Of a DNA stretch of 64,000 nt, positions 28,863 to 40,200 are shown piece after piece. The notes beneath the pieces were generated by a model. That model searched no databases and had not been told where the DNA came from. It was given only the letters and a program-made list of their open reading frames with translations. Numbering within the stretch: the first letter of the stretch is position 1; the number at the start of each line of letters is the position of its first letter. The stretch comes from VRUE01 sp963807425 (GTDB lineage: Bacteria > Actinomycetota > Thermoleophilia > Solirubrobacterales > 70-9): contig CAWEBZ010000012.1 in the NCBI GenBank assembly GCA_963807425.1, positions 434,001 to 498,000 of the forward strand, written 5' to 3'. A program made the translations under genes and the position numbers.

Positions 28863-31800
28863 TCAATTGGGCTCACCTGACCCGACCTGCTGGTCGATGA
28901 GCTCGAGCAGCTCCTCGTCGGATACCGACTCGAGCCGGTCGACATCCAGAGCGCCACCCTCCGAGCGGTTGGTGTCTTCGAGGTCACCAGCCAGGGCACG
29001 CAGGTGAGTCGCCAGCTTCAGGCGGCTCGGATCCTCGGCGGGAAGCATGCTCAACGCCTGCTCGAAGCGATCGAGCTCCACCTGTGCGCTCACCTCACTT
29101 CTCTGACCGACTTCCTCGAGCAAGTAGCCAGCCAACGCAGCCGAGGTCGGGTAGTCGAAGACGATCGTCGGCGCCAGCCTGAGCCCACTGAGGGCCGAGA
29201 GGCGGTTTCTGAGCTCGACCGCGGCAAGGGAGTCGAAGCCCAGCTCCTTGAAGGGGCGCTGGGGATCGATCGCCCCGGCGCTTGCGTGACCGAGCACCGT
29301 TGCCACCTCGCTGCGGACTAGCTCGAGCGCTACCCGCTCGCGCTCGGCCTCTGGGACTGCGGCCAGCTTCCTCGCCAGCGAGTCGGCTGCAACCGAACGA
29401 GCGCCCGAGACCCGCACCAACCCCTGCAGCAACGGGTGCAAGGCGCCCGCCTTCGCCAGCGCCCTGAGGCTGGCGGGGATCAGGCGAACGGCGATCGGCT
29501 GCCCCTTATCGGCGAGGAGAGCGGCGTCGAAGAGCTCGAGGCCTTCCTCGTCGCTCAGCGCTCCTATCCCCGCGCGCTCCATCCGCCCGCGGTCGATCTC
29601 AGAGAGGCCCGCGGTCATCGCGCCCTCGCTGGCCCAGTAGCCCCAGGCGATCGAGGTGCCAACGAGTCCCGCTGCCTTGCGCTGGGATGCCAAGGCATCG
29701 AGGAAGGCGTTGGCGGCTGCGTAGTTGGACTGGCCGGGACCGCCGAGGGTGGCGGCGAGCGAGGAGAAGCAGACGAAGGCCGAGAGCTCTTGTCCCTTTG
29801 TGAGCTCGTGCAGGTTCCAGGCGCCGTCTGCCTTCGGCGCGAAGACGCGCTCGACTTGCTCTGGGGACATCGAGTCGATCAGGCCGTCGTCGATCGTGCC
29901 GGCGGTATGGATCACCGCTCCCAGGGGATGGGCCTTGGGGATCGAGCCCAGCAGCTCTTTGACCTGGGCTTTGTCGGAGACGTCGCAGGCGGCGATCTTT
30001 GCCTTGGCTCCCAGCTCCTTCAGCTGCGCTTGGAGCTCCTTGGCTCCCTTCGCTTTCGTCCCGCTTCTGCTCGCAAGCAGCAGGTGCTTCGCGCCGTGCT
30101 CGACTATGAGATGGCGGGCCAAACGGGAGCCGAGTGCGCCGGTGGCGCCGGTGATCAGGATCGTCTTGTCGGGGTCGACGCCGGGTGCTTGTTCTTCCGG
30201 GCGTGCAATCCGGGTTGCCCGTGGCACCAGCGCAGCCCCCTCCCGCAGGGCGACCTGGGGCTCCCCGCTCGCAAGGGCCCTTGCGATCGCTTCCTCTGAG
30301 GCCTCGGTTCCGTCTGTGTCGATCGCGACGAAGGCGCCGGGGTGCTCGGACTGGGCCGAGCGGAGGAGGCCCCAGAGAGAAGCTTGGGAGAGGTCGGGGG
30401 ACTCGCCCTCTGTGGTGGCGATGGCTGCCTGGGTGACGAGGGCGAAGCCGGCGTCCTCGGGGCGCTCTGTGGAGAGCCACTCTTGGATCGCTTGCAGGGT
30501 CTGCTCTGCATGGAGCTTTGCCGCGGTTGGGGGATCTGCCTTCGGGTCGGCCTGCTCGGGACGATGGATCGCGACCTGGGGCGCCTCTGTCTCTTCCTGG
30601 CCTTGCCCGGGGAGGGAGAGCTCTTGCCACTCGATTCCCAAGAGGCCCTGCTGGGCTTGGCGTGCGCCTTGCAGCTGCTCGGGGGAGAGCGGGCGAGTAG
30701 CGAGAGAATTGACCCGTGCCACCGGGGAGCCTTCCTCGCCTGCGAGGAGAAGCGAGATCCCGCCCTCGCCTTGGGAGGTCAGCCTTACCCGCAGCCCCTT
30801 TGCACCCGGGGCCCGCAAGGAAACCCCTTGCCAGGAGAAGGGCAACTTGGGACCCTCCGCTTCGCCGGCGAGGGCCGCGCCGTGAAGGGCCGCGTCCAAG
30901 AGAGCGGGATGAATCCCGTAGCGCTCCGCTTCGGAGAGCTGCTCCTCGGCCAGCGCCACCTCGGCATAGACGTCCTTCCCGTCCTTCCAGGCCCGGGCCA
31001 GCCCCTGGAAGGCCGGCCCGTATTCCAGTCCCGCTTCGGCCAGTCGCTCGTAGAGATCGTCGGTGTCTAGTGACTCGGCGCCTTCTGGGGGCCAGTTGTC
31101 GAGCGGCTCCGGTGCTTCTGTGGATTGGGAGGAGAGGGTGCCGGTGGCGTGGGTGGACCACTCGGTTTCCTCCTCATCCGAACCTTGGGCGCGCGAGTAG
31201 ATCGCGATCTGCCTGTCTCCTTGCTCGTCCGGCTCTGAGGCCGTGAGCTGAATTGCTACCGAGCCTCGCTCGGAGAAGATCAGGGGAGCCTGCAGGGTCA
31301 GCTCCCCTATCTGGGAGGCGCCGAGGCGCTCCGCAGCGTTTAGGGCCAGCTCCAGGAAGGCGGTGCCCGGGAGCAGGACGGTGTCGCCGATCGCGTGGTC
31401 TGCCAGCCAGGGGTGGGTCTGCAGGGAGAGACGGCCGGTGAAGAGCCACTGCTCGCCACCGGCGAGGGCGATCGCCGCCCCCAAGAGCGGGTGCTCGGCG
31501 TCGATCTGGCCGATCGCCGTGGGGTCTCCCCCATTCGCCGATCCCTCCAGCCAGTAGCGCTTGCGCTGGAAGGGATAGGTCGGCAGGGGGACTCGCTTGG
31601 CTGCGGTGCCGGCGAAAAAGGCGCTCCAGTCGACACTCGCTCCAGATGCGTGAGCTCTTGCCAGGGCGCCGGAGAGAGCCTCGGCTTCGTCGCGTCCCTC
31701 CCTCAGGGTCGGGATCGCGGTCCCAGAGTGCTCCTCTGCCTCCAGGGTCTGAGCCGCCATCGCGGAGAGCGCCGGTTCGGGTCCGATCTCCACGAAGGTC

Positions 31801-34205
31801 GTCGCGCCGAGCTTGGCCAGAGTCTTGACCGAGTCGGCGAAGCGAACCGCATCCCTTGCCTGGGAGACCCAGTAGGCGGGGTCTTGTGCCTGGGAGGGAT
31901 CGAGAAGCTCGCCGCTTAGGTTGGAGACGATCGGGATCTGGGGCTCTGCGTAGGAGAGGGAGCTTGCGAGCTTTGCGAAGTCCTCCAGCATCGGCTCGAT
32001 CAGGGGGGAGTGGAAGGCGTGGGAGACCGAGAGGCGCTTGGTCTTCTTGCCTTGCGCTTCGAAGTGGGCTTGTGCCTCTTCGATCTCCTCCTCTCTGCCG
32101 GAGAGGACCACGGAGCTGGGGCTGTTGATTGCGGCGATCGCCAGTTCCTTGCCTTTGTCCTCCAGGAAGGAGTTGGCCTCTGCCTCTGTCGCCTCGACAG
32201 CGACCATCGCCCCGCCAGCGGGAAGCTCTCCCATCAGAGCGCCTCTGGCGCAGATCAGCTTCGCTGCGTCTGAGAGGTCGAGAACGCCTGCGATGTGGGC
32301 GGCGGTTATCTCCCCGATCGAGTGGCCGGCGAGGAGGTCTGGCTTCAGGCCTTGGCTCTCGAGCTGGCGGTAGAGCGCCAGCTCGATCGCGAAGAGGGCG
32401 GGTTGGGTGTATTGGGTGTGGTCGAGGAGCTCTGCTTCCTTTGAGCCCTTACTTGCGAAGAGGAGGTCCTTCAGGGATCGGTCCAGATGGGGATCGATCT
32501 CTGCGCAGGCTTGATCTAGGGCCTCTTTGAAGACCGGGTGGGTCTCGTAGAGCTCCTTGCCCATCTCGGCCCTCTGGGCTCCCTGACCGCTGAAGAGGTA
32601 GGTGAGCTTGCCGGGGGTGGCTTTGGTGGTGGTTGCGCCTGGGGAAGTGGCTCCCTCGCTGAGAGCCAAGAGGGCGTCGAGGAGCTCCTCTCGGCCCTGC
32701 CCCAAGGCAACCGCTCTGTGCTCGAAGCTGGTCCGCCCGGTGGCGAGGGAGTAGGCGACGTCTGCGGGGCCAAGGTCTGGGTTTGCCTTCAGGTGGGAGG
32801 CAAGGCGGGAGGCTGCCTCGCGCAGGGCTGGCTCTGTCTTTGCCGAGAGCGGTAGGGGGAGATAGGTGGGGAGGGGTTTGACTGGTGCCCCTTCCCCACT
32901 CTGCTCATCGCTGGCTGCTGGGGCTGGGGCTTCCTCCAAGACCACATGCGCGTTGGTGCCGCTGATCCCGAAGGAGGAGACCGCCGCTCTCCTCGGCTTG
33001 CCGTTGGGCTGCCAGGACACCGGCTCGGTCAGCAGCTCGATCTCTCCTGCCTCCCAATCGACCTTGGAGGAGGGGGAGTCGATGTGGAGGCTCTTGGGCA
33101 AGAGCCCTTCGCGCATCGCCATCACCATCTTGATCACGCCCGCCGCTCCGGCCGCGGCCTGGGTGTGGCCGATGTTGGACTTGATCGAGCCGAGCCTTAG
33201 CGGTGTCTCCCTGTCCTGGCCGTAGGTGGCTAGGAGGGCGCCGGCCTCGATCGGGTCGCCGAGAGTCGTTCCCGTGCCGTGAGCCTCCACGGCATCGATG
33301 TCCTGCGGAGTCAGCCTCGCGTTGGCGAGGGCCTGGCGGATAACCCGCTCCTGCGAGGGGCCGTTGGGGGCGGTGAGGCCGTTGGAGGCGCCGTCTTGGT
33401 TGACGGCGGAGCCGCGCAGGACGGCGAGGATCGGGTGGCCTTGCCTTTCTGCCTCGGAGAGGCGGGAGATGAGGAGCATCCCGACTCCCTCCCCCCAGCC
33501 GACTCCGTCGGCCGAATCGGAGAAGGACTTGCAGCGGCCGTCTGGGGCGAGGCCGCGCTGGCGGGAGAACTCGGTGAAGACCCCAGGGCTCGAGAGCACG
33601 GTCACTCCCCCGGCCAGGGCGAGGTCGCACTCGCCGCTTCGCAATGCCTGGGAGGCGAGGTGAAGGGTCACTAGAGAAGAGGAGCAGGCGGTGTCGACTG
33701 TCATCGCCGGCCCCTCGAGGCCCAGGGCATAGGCGATGCGACCGGAGGCGACGCTGGTCGCCATCCCGGTGGCAAGGTAACCCGCCACCTCCTCTGGGAC
33801 CGAGCCCTGCCCCACCCCGTAGTCGGGGTTCATCATCCCGGCGAAGACCCCGGTCTGGCTCCCGGCCAGGGTGCTCGGATCGATGCCGGCGTCCTCGAGC
33901 GCTTCCCAGCAGGACTCGAGCAGGAGGCGTTGCTGGGGATCGATCGCGATCGCCTCGCGCGGGCCGATGCCGAAGAACTCCGCGTCGAAGTCGGCGGCGG
34001 CTTCGAGGAAGCCGCCCTCCTTCGCATAGCTGGTGCCGCTGTGCTCTGGGTCTGGGTGGTAGAGGCGCTCGGTGTCCCAGCCGCGGTCTGGGGGGAACCC
34101 GGTGACGCCGTCGGTGCCCTCGGAGAGCAGCGCCCAGAGCTCGGTGGGGTCGCTCACCCCACCGGGGTAGCGGCAGGCCATGCCGAGGATCGCGATCGGC
34201 TCCTC
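28863..34205 (-). other. Module B3: KS-AT-DH-KR-ACP with C-terminal docking region
   Basis: KS about 32930-34203, AT about 31560-32610 with GHSIGE and HAFH (malonyl), DH about 30650-31520, KR about 29630-30620 with IDD, ACP about 29120-29310, docking region about 28863-29110. The second half of the DH differs from B1/B2 and resembles the A0-A2 type (LTLQAPLIFSERGSVAIQL). Confidence 0.9.
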
Positions 34206-37200
34206 GCTCGCGGTTCTGTGCTTGACCGCTTGCTTGGCGGCGCCGCCTGCGGTCGCCTCGGCCAACAGGTGGGCCGCGAGCTTGGCCGCGGTCGGGTAGT
34301 CGAAGACGACGGTCGGCGGCAGGCGCAGGCCGCTGAGGGCGGAGAGGCGGTTGCGCAGCTCTACCGCGGCGAGGGAGTCGAAGCCCAGCTCCTTGAAGGG
34401 GCGCTTTGGCTCGATCGCCCCGGCGCTTGTGTGCCCGAGCACCGTCGCCACCTCGGCCCGGACGAGCTCGAGCGCCACTGCCTCGCGCTCTGCCTCTGGG
34501 ACTGCGGCCAGCTTCCTCGCCAGCGAGTCCGCTGCAGCCGAGCGGGCGCCCGAGACCCGCACCAACCCCTGCAGCAGCGGGTGCAGGGCGTCTGCCTTCG
34601 CCAGCGCCCTGAGGCTGGCGGGGATCAGGCGAACTGCAAGCGGCTGCTCGGTGGGGGTGGCAAGAGCGGCGTCGAAGAGCCCGAGGCCTTCCTCGTCGCT
34701 CAGCGCTCCCACCCCCGAGCGCTCCATCCGTCCCCGGTCGATCTCGGAGAGGCCTTCGGTCATCGCGCCCTCGCTCGCCCAGTAGCCCCAGGCGATCGAG
34801 CTCGCGGCTAGTCCTTTGGCTGCTCGCTGGGAGGCAAGCCCGTCGAGGAAGGCGTTGGCGGCTGCGTAGTTGGACTGACCGGGGCCGCCGAGGGTGGCGG
34901 CGAGCGAGGAGAAGGTGATGAAGGCCGAGAGCTCCTGGCCCTTTGTCAGCTCGTGCAGGTTCCAGGCGCCGTCTGCCTTCGGCGCGAAGACACGCTCGAT
35001 CCGCTCCGGGCTCATCGAGTCGATCAGGCCGTCGTCGATCGTGCCGGCGGCGTGGATCACCGCTCCCAGGGGGTGGGACTCGGTGATTGAATCGAGCAGC
35101 GCTTTGACCTGCGCTTTGTCGGATACGTCGCAGGCGGCGATCTTGGCCTTGGCTCCCAGCTCCTTCAGCTGCGCTTGGAGCTCCTTGGCTCCCTTTGCCT
35201 TGGAGCCGCTTCGGCTTGTCAGCAGCAGGTGTTCGGCGCCGTGGACTTCGGCCAGATGGCGGGCGAGGCGGGAGCCGAGGGCGCCGGTGGCGCCGGTTAT
35301 GAGGATCGTCTTCTCGGGGTCGAAGCCGGGTGCTTGTTCTTCGGGGGGCGCAATCCGGGTTGCCCTGGGAACCGATGCCTTCCCTTCGCGCAGAGCGACC
35401 TGAGGCTCCCCGCTCGCAAGCGCGGAGGAGATCGCCGCCTCGGAAGCATCGGTTCCATCGCTGTCGATCAGGACGAAGGAGCCGGGGTGCTCGGACTGGG
35501 CCGAACGGACCAGGCCCCAGAGGGAGGCTTGGGCGAGGTCTGGGGACTCGCCCTCCACAGTGGCGATGGCTCCCTGGGTGACGAGGACGAAGCGGGCGTC
35601 CTCGGGGCGCTCTGTGGCGAGCCACTCTTGGATCGCGGCGAGGGCCTCTTCGGTGGCTTGCTTCGCGACGGTGGGGAGATCGGCGCCCTCTTCGTCTGGC
35701 TCGGGGCGGTAGAAGGTCACCTCGGGCGCCTCGTCCTTCCCCTGCTCTGGCAAGGAGAGCTCTTGCCACTCGATTCCCAAGAGGCCCTGCTGGGATTGGC
35801 GTGCGCCTTGCAGCTGCTCGGGGGAGAGCGGACGCAAGGAGAGACTCCCTACCTGAGCAACAGGAGAGCCAGAGGGATCGGCGATGACCAGGGACGCTCC
35901 CTGCGGTCCCGTCGAGATCTTCACCCGCAGCGCCGCCGCGCCCCGGCCGTGCAGGGAGACCTCGCCCCAGGAGAAGGGGAGCTTGAGAGGCTCCGAAGCC
36001 TCTGCGGCAAGGAAGACGATTCCGTGAAGCGCTGCGTCCAGGAGGGCGGGGTGGATCCCGTAGCGCTCCGCTTCGGAGAGCTGGGCCTCATCGAGCGATA
36101 CCTCGGCGTAGATCTCCTCACCCGCTTGCCAGGCGGCACCGAGACCCTGGAAAGCGGGTCCGTACTCGAATCCCGCTTCGGCGAGGCGCTCGTAGAAATC
36201 CGCGACGTCGAGCGGCTCGGCGCCCTCGGGTGGCCAGTGCTCGAGTGCCTCGGGCTCCTCGGGAGCGTGGGAGGAGAGGGTGCCGGTGGCGTGGGTGGCC
36301 CACTCGCCCTCTTCCTCCTGCTCCGCCGCCTCGGGGCGAGAGTGGATCGAGATCTGGCGCTCGCCCTCCTCGTCTGGGTCCGCAAGGGAGACCTGCAGTT
36401 GCAGAGCACCTTGCTCGGGCAAGACCAACGGGGCTTCCAGGGTCAGCTCGCTCACCGTGGGGGCACCGGCCTGCTTCCCCGCTTGCAGAGCCAGCTCCAG
36501 GAAGGCGGTGCCCGGGAGCAGGACGGTGTCGCCGATCGCGTGGTCTGCCAGCCAGGGATGGCTCTGCAGGGAGAGGCGGCCGGTGAAGAGCCACTGCTCG
36601 CCACCGGCGAGGGCGATCGCCGCCCCCAAGAGCGGGTGCTCGGCGTCGATCTGGCCGATCGCCGTGGGGTCTCCCCCATTCGCCGATCCCTCCAGCCAGT
36701 AGCGCTTGCGCTGGAAGGGATAGGTCGGCAGGGGGACTCGCTTGGCTGCGGTGCCGGCGAAAAAGGCGCTCCAGTCGACACTCGCTCCAGATGCGTGAGC
36801 TCTTGCCAGGGCGCCGGAGAGAGCCTCGGCTTCGTCGCGTCCCTCCCTCAGGGTCGGGATCGCGGTCCCAGAGTGCTCATCTGCCTCCAGGGTCTGAGCC
36901 GCCATCGCGGAGAGCGCCGGTTCGGGTCCGATCTCCACGAAGGTCGTCGCGCCGAGCTTGGCCAGAGTCTTGACCGAGTCGGCGAAGCGAACCGCATCCC
37001 TTGCCTGGGAGACCCAGTAGGCGGGGTCTTGTGCCTGGGAGGGATCGAGAAGCTCGCCGCTTAGGTTGGAGACGATCGGGATCTGGGGCTCTGCGTAGGA
37101 GAGGGAGCTTGCGAGCTTTGCGAAGTCCTCCAGCATCGGCTCGATCAGGGGGGAGTGGAAGGCGTGGGAGACCGAGAGGCGCTTGGTCTTCTTGCCTTGC

Positions 37201-40200
37201 GCTTCGAAGTGGGCTTGTGCCTCTTCGATCTCCTCCTCTCTGCCGGAGAGGACCACGGAGCTGGGGCTGTTGATTGCGGCGATCGCCAGTTCCTTGCCTT
37301 TGTCCTCCAGGAAGGAGTTGGCCTCTGCCTCTGTCGCCTCGACAGCGACCATCGCCCCGCCAGCGGGAAGCTCTCCCATCAGAGCGCCTCTGGCGCAGAT
37401 CAGCTTCGCTGCGTCTGAGAGGTCGAGAACGCCTGCGATGTGGGCGGCGGTTATCTCCCCGATCGAGTGGCCGGCGAGGAGGTCTGGCTTCAGGCCTTGG
37501 CTCTCGAGCTGGCGGTAGAGCGCCAGCTCGATCGCGAAGAGGGCGGGTTGGGTGTATTGGGTGTGGTCGAGGAGCTCTGCTTCCTTTGAGCCCTTACTTG
37601 CGAAGAGGAGGTCCTTCAGGGATCGGTCCAGATGGGGATCGATCTCTGCGCAGGCTTGATCTAGGGCCTCTTTGAAGACCGGGTGGGTCTCGTAGAGCTC
37701 TTTGCCCATCTCGGCCCTTTGAGCTCCCTGGCCGCTGAAGAGGTAGGCGAGCTTGCCGGGGGTGGCTTTGCTTGAGATCGCGTTGGAGGAAGAGGTTCCC
37801 TCTGCCAGCGAATCCAGAGCCGCGAGGAGCTCCTCGCGGCTCTCGCCAAGGGCGACCGCTCGGTGCTCGAAGAGCGAGCGGGTCGCGGTCAGGGAGTAGG
37901 CGACGTCGGCCGGCTCCAGGTTTGGGTTGGCTTGGAGGCGGGCATGAAGTCTTGAGGCGGCTTCTCGCAAAGCCCCTTCTGATTTCGCCGAGATGGCGAG
38001 AGGAATTTGGGTGGGGAGGGGCTTGACTGGTGCCCCTTCCCCGCTTTTCTCCTCGGCGACCGCAGGCGCTTCCTCCAAGATCACGTGGGCGTTGGTGCCG
38101 CTGATGCCGAAGGAGGAGACGGCGGCCCGGCGAGGTCTTCCGTTGGGCTCCCAAGCCTGGGGCTCTGTCAAGAGCTCGATCGCTCCCGAGCCCCAGTCGA
38201 CCTTGGAGGAGGGAGCGTCGATGTGAAGGCTCTTCGGCAAGAGCCCCTCGCGCATCGCCATCACCATCTTGATCACGCCGGCGGCTCCGGCCGCCGCTTG
38301 GGTGTGGCCGATGTTGGACTTGATCGAGCCGAGTCGCAGCGGCTCCTCCCTGTCCTGGCCGTAGGTGGCGAGCAGGGCGCCGGCCTCGATCGGGTCGCCG
38401 AGGGTGGTGCCGGTGCCGTGGGCCTCGACTACGTCGATGTCTTTGGGGGTGAGACGGGCGTTGGCAAGGGCCTGGCGGATCACCCGCTCCTGGGAGGGTC
38501 CGTTGGGGGCCGTCAGGCCGTTGGAGGCGCCGTCCTGGTTGACGGCGCTTCCCTTGAGCACGGCGAGGATCGGGTGGCCTTCTCGTTCGGCGTCGGAGAG
38601 GCGGGAGACGAGGAGCATGCCGACCCCCTCTGCGGCTCCGGTCCCATCCGCGGCATCGGCGAAGGACTTGCAGCGCCCGTCGGGGGCGAGGCCGCGCTGG
38701 CGGGAGAACTGGGTGAAGAGGTTCGGAGTGGAGAGAACGGTGACGCCGCCCGACAAGGCAAGGTCGCACTCGCCATTGCGCAACGCCTGGGCGGCCAGGT
38801 GAAGAGCGACCAATGATGAGGAGCAGGCAGTGTCGACCGTCATCGCCGGCCCCTCGAGGCCCAGCGCGTAGGCGATGCGACCGGAGGCGACGCTGCTCGG
38901 CAGACCGGTGGCTAGGTAGCCCTCGATCTCCTCCGGGATGGAGCCCAGGCTCATCCCGTAGTCGGGATTCATCACGCCGGCGAAGACGCCGGTCTGACTC
39001 CCCCCCAACGAGCTCGGATCGATGCCGGCGTCCTCCAGCGCTTCCCAGCAGGACTCCAGCAAGAGCCGCTGCTGAGGATCGATCGCCGTGGCCTCGCGCG
39101 GGCCGATGCCGAAGAACTCCGCGTCGAAGTCCGCGGCGGCTTCGAGGAAGCCGCCCTCTTTGGCGTAGCTGGTGCCGCGGTGCTCTGGATCTGGGTGATA
39201 GAGGCGCTCGGTGTCCCAGCCGCGGTCGGTGGGGAACTCCGAGATGCCGTCGGTGCCTTGCTCCAGTAGCTGCCAGAGCTCTTCGGGATCTCCGACTCCG
39301 CCGGGGTAGCGGCAGGCCATGCCGAGGATCGCGATCGGCTCCTCGCTCGCGGTTCTGCGCTTGACCGCTTGCTTGGCGGCGCCGCCTGCGGTCGCCTCGG
39401 CCAACAGGTGGGCTGCGAGCTTGGCCGCGGTCGGGTAGTCGAAGACGACGGTCGGCGGCAGGCGCAGGCCGCTGAGGGCGGAGAGGCGGTTGCGCAGCTC
39501 GACCGCGGCGAGGGAGTCGAAGCCGAGATCCTTGAAGGAACGCTGCGGGTCGATCGCCTCGGCGCTTTCATGGCCGAGCACCCTTGCCACTTCTTCACGT
39601 ACCAGCTCCAAGAGGATCGCCTGCTGCTCTTGGGTGGAGGCCTGAGCGAGCTTTGCGGCAAAGGCGCCGCCGGTAGCCCCGCGGCGAGCCACCCCGCCCC
39701 GCACCAACCCCTGCAGCAGCGGGTGCAGGGCGCCTGCCTTCGCCAGCGCCCTGAGGCTGGCGGGGATCAGGCGAACTGCAAGCGGCTGCTCGGTGGGGGT
39801 GGCAAGAGCGGCGTCGAAGAGCCCGAGGCCTTCCTCGTCGCTCAGCGCTCCCACCCCCGAGCGCTCCATCCGTCCCCGGTCGATCTCGGAGAGGCCTTCG
39901 GTCATCGCGCCCTCGCTCGCCCAGTAGCCCCAGGCGATCGAGCTCGCGGCTAGTCCTTTGGCTGCTCGCTGGGAGGCAAGCCCGTCGAGGAAGGCGTTGG
40001 CGGCTGCGTAGTTGGACTGACCGGGGCCGCCGAGGGTGGCGGCGAGCGAGGAGAAGGTGATGAAGGCCGAGAGCTCCTGGCCCTTTGTCAGCTCGTGCAG
40101 GTTCCAGGCGCCGTCTGCCTTCGGCGCGAAGACACGCTCGATCCGCTCCGGGCTCATCGAGTCGATCAGGCCGTCGTCGATCGTGCCGGCGGCGTGGATC

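Larger units (their letters stand above)
34205..39350 (-). other. Module B2: KS-AT-DH-KR-ACP, malonyl
   Basis: KS about 38070-39345, AT about 36700-37750 with GHSIGE and HAFH, DH about 35790-36670, KR about 34780-35760 with GATGALG and IDD, ACP about 34270-34460. The whole DH-KR part is nearly identical in DNA to B1, and the AT to B3, so this module is a mosaic of its neighbours. Confidence 0.9.

Noticed and set aside
35175..37064. Plus-strand open frame of 629 codons, repeated as 466 codons at 40317-41717
   Set aside because: Antisense shadow of the duplicated DH-KR block; a single base difference adds the earlier stop in the second copy.
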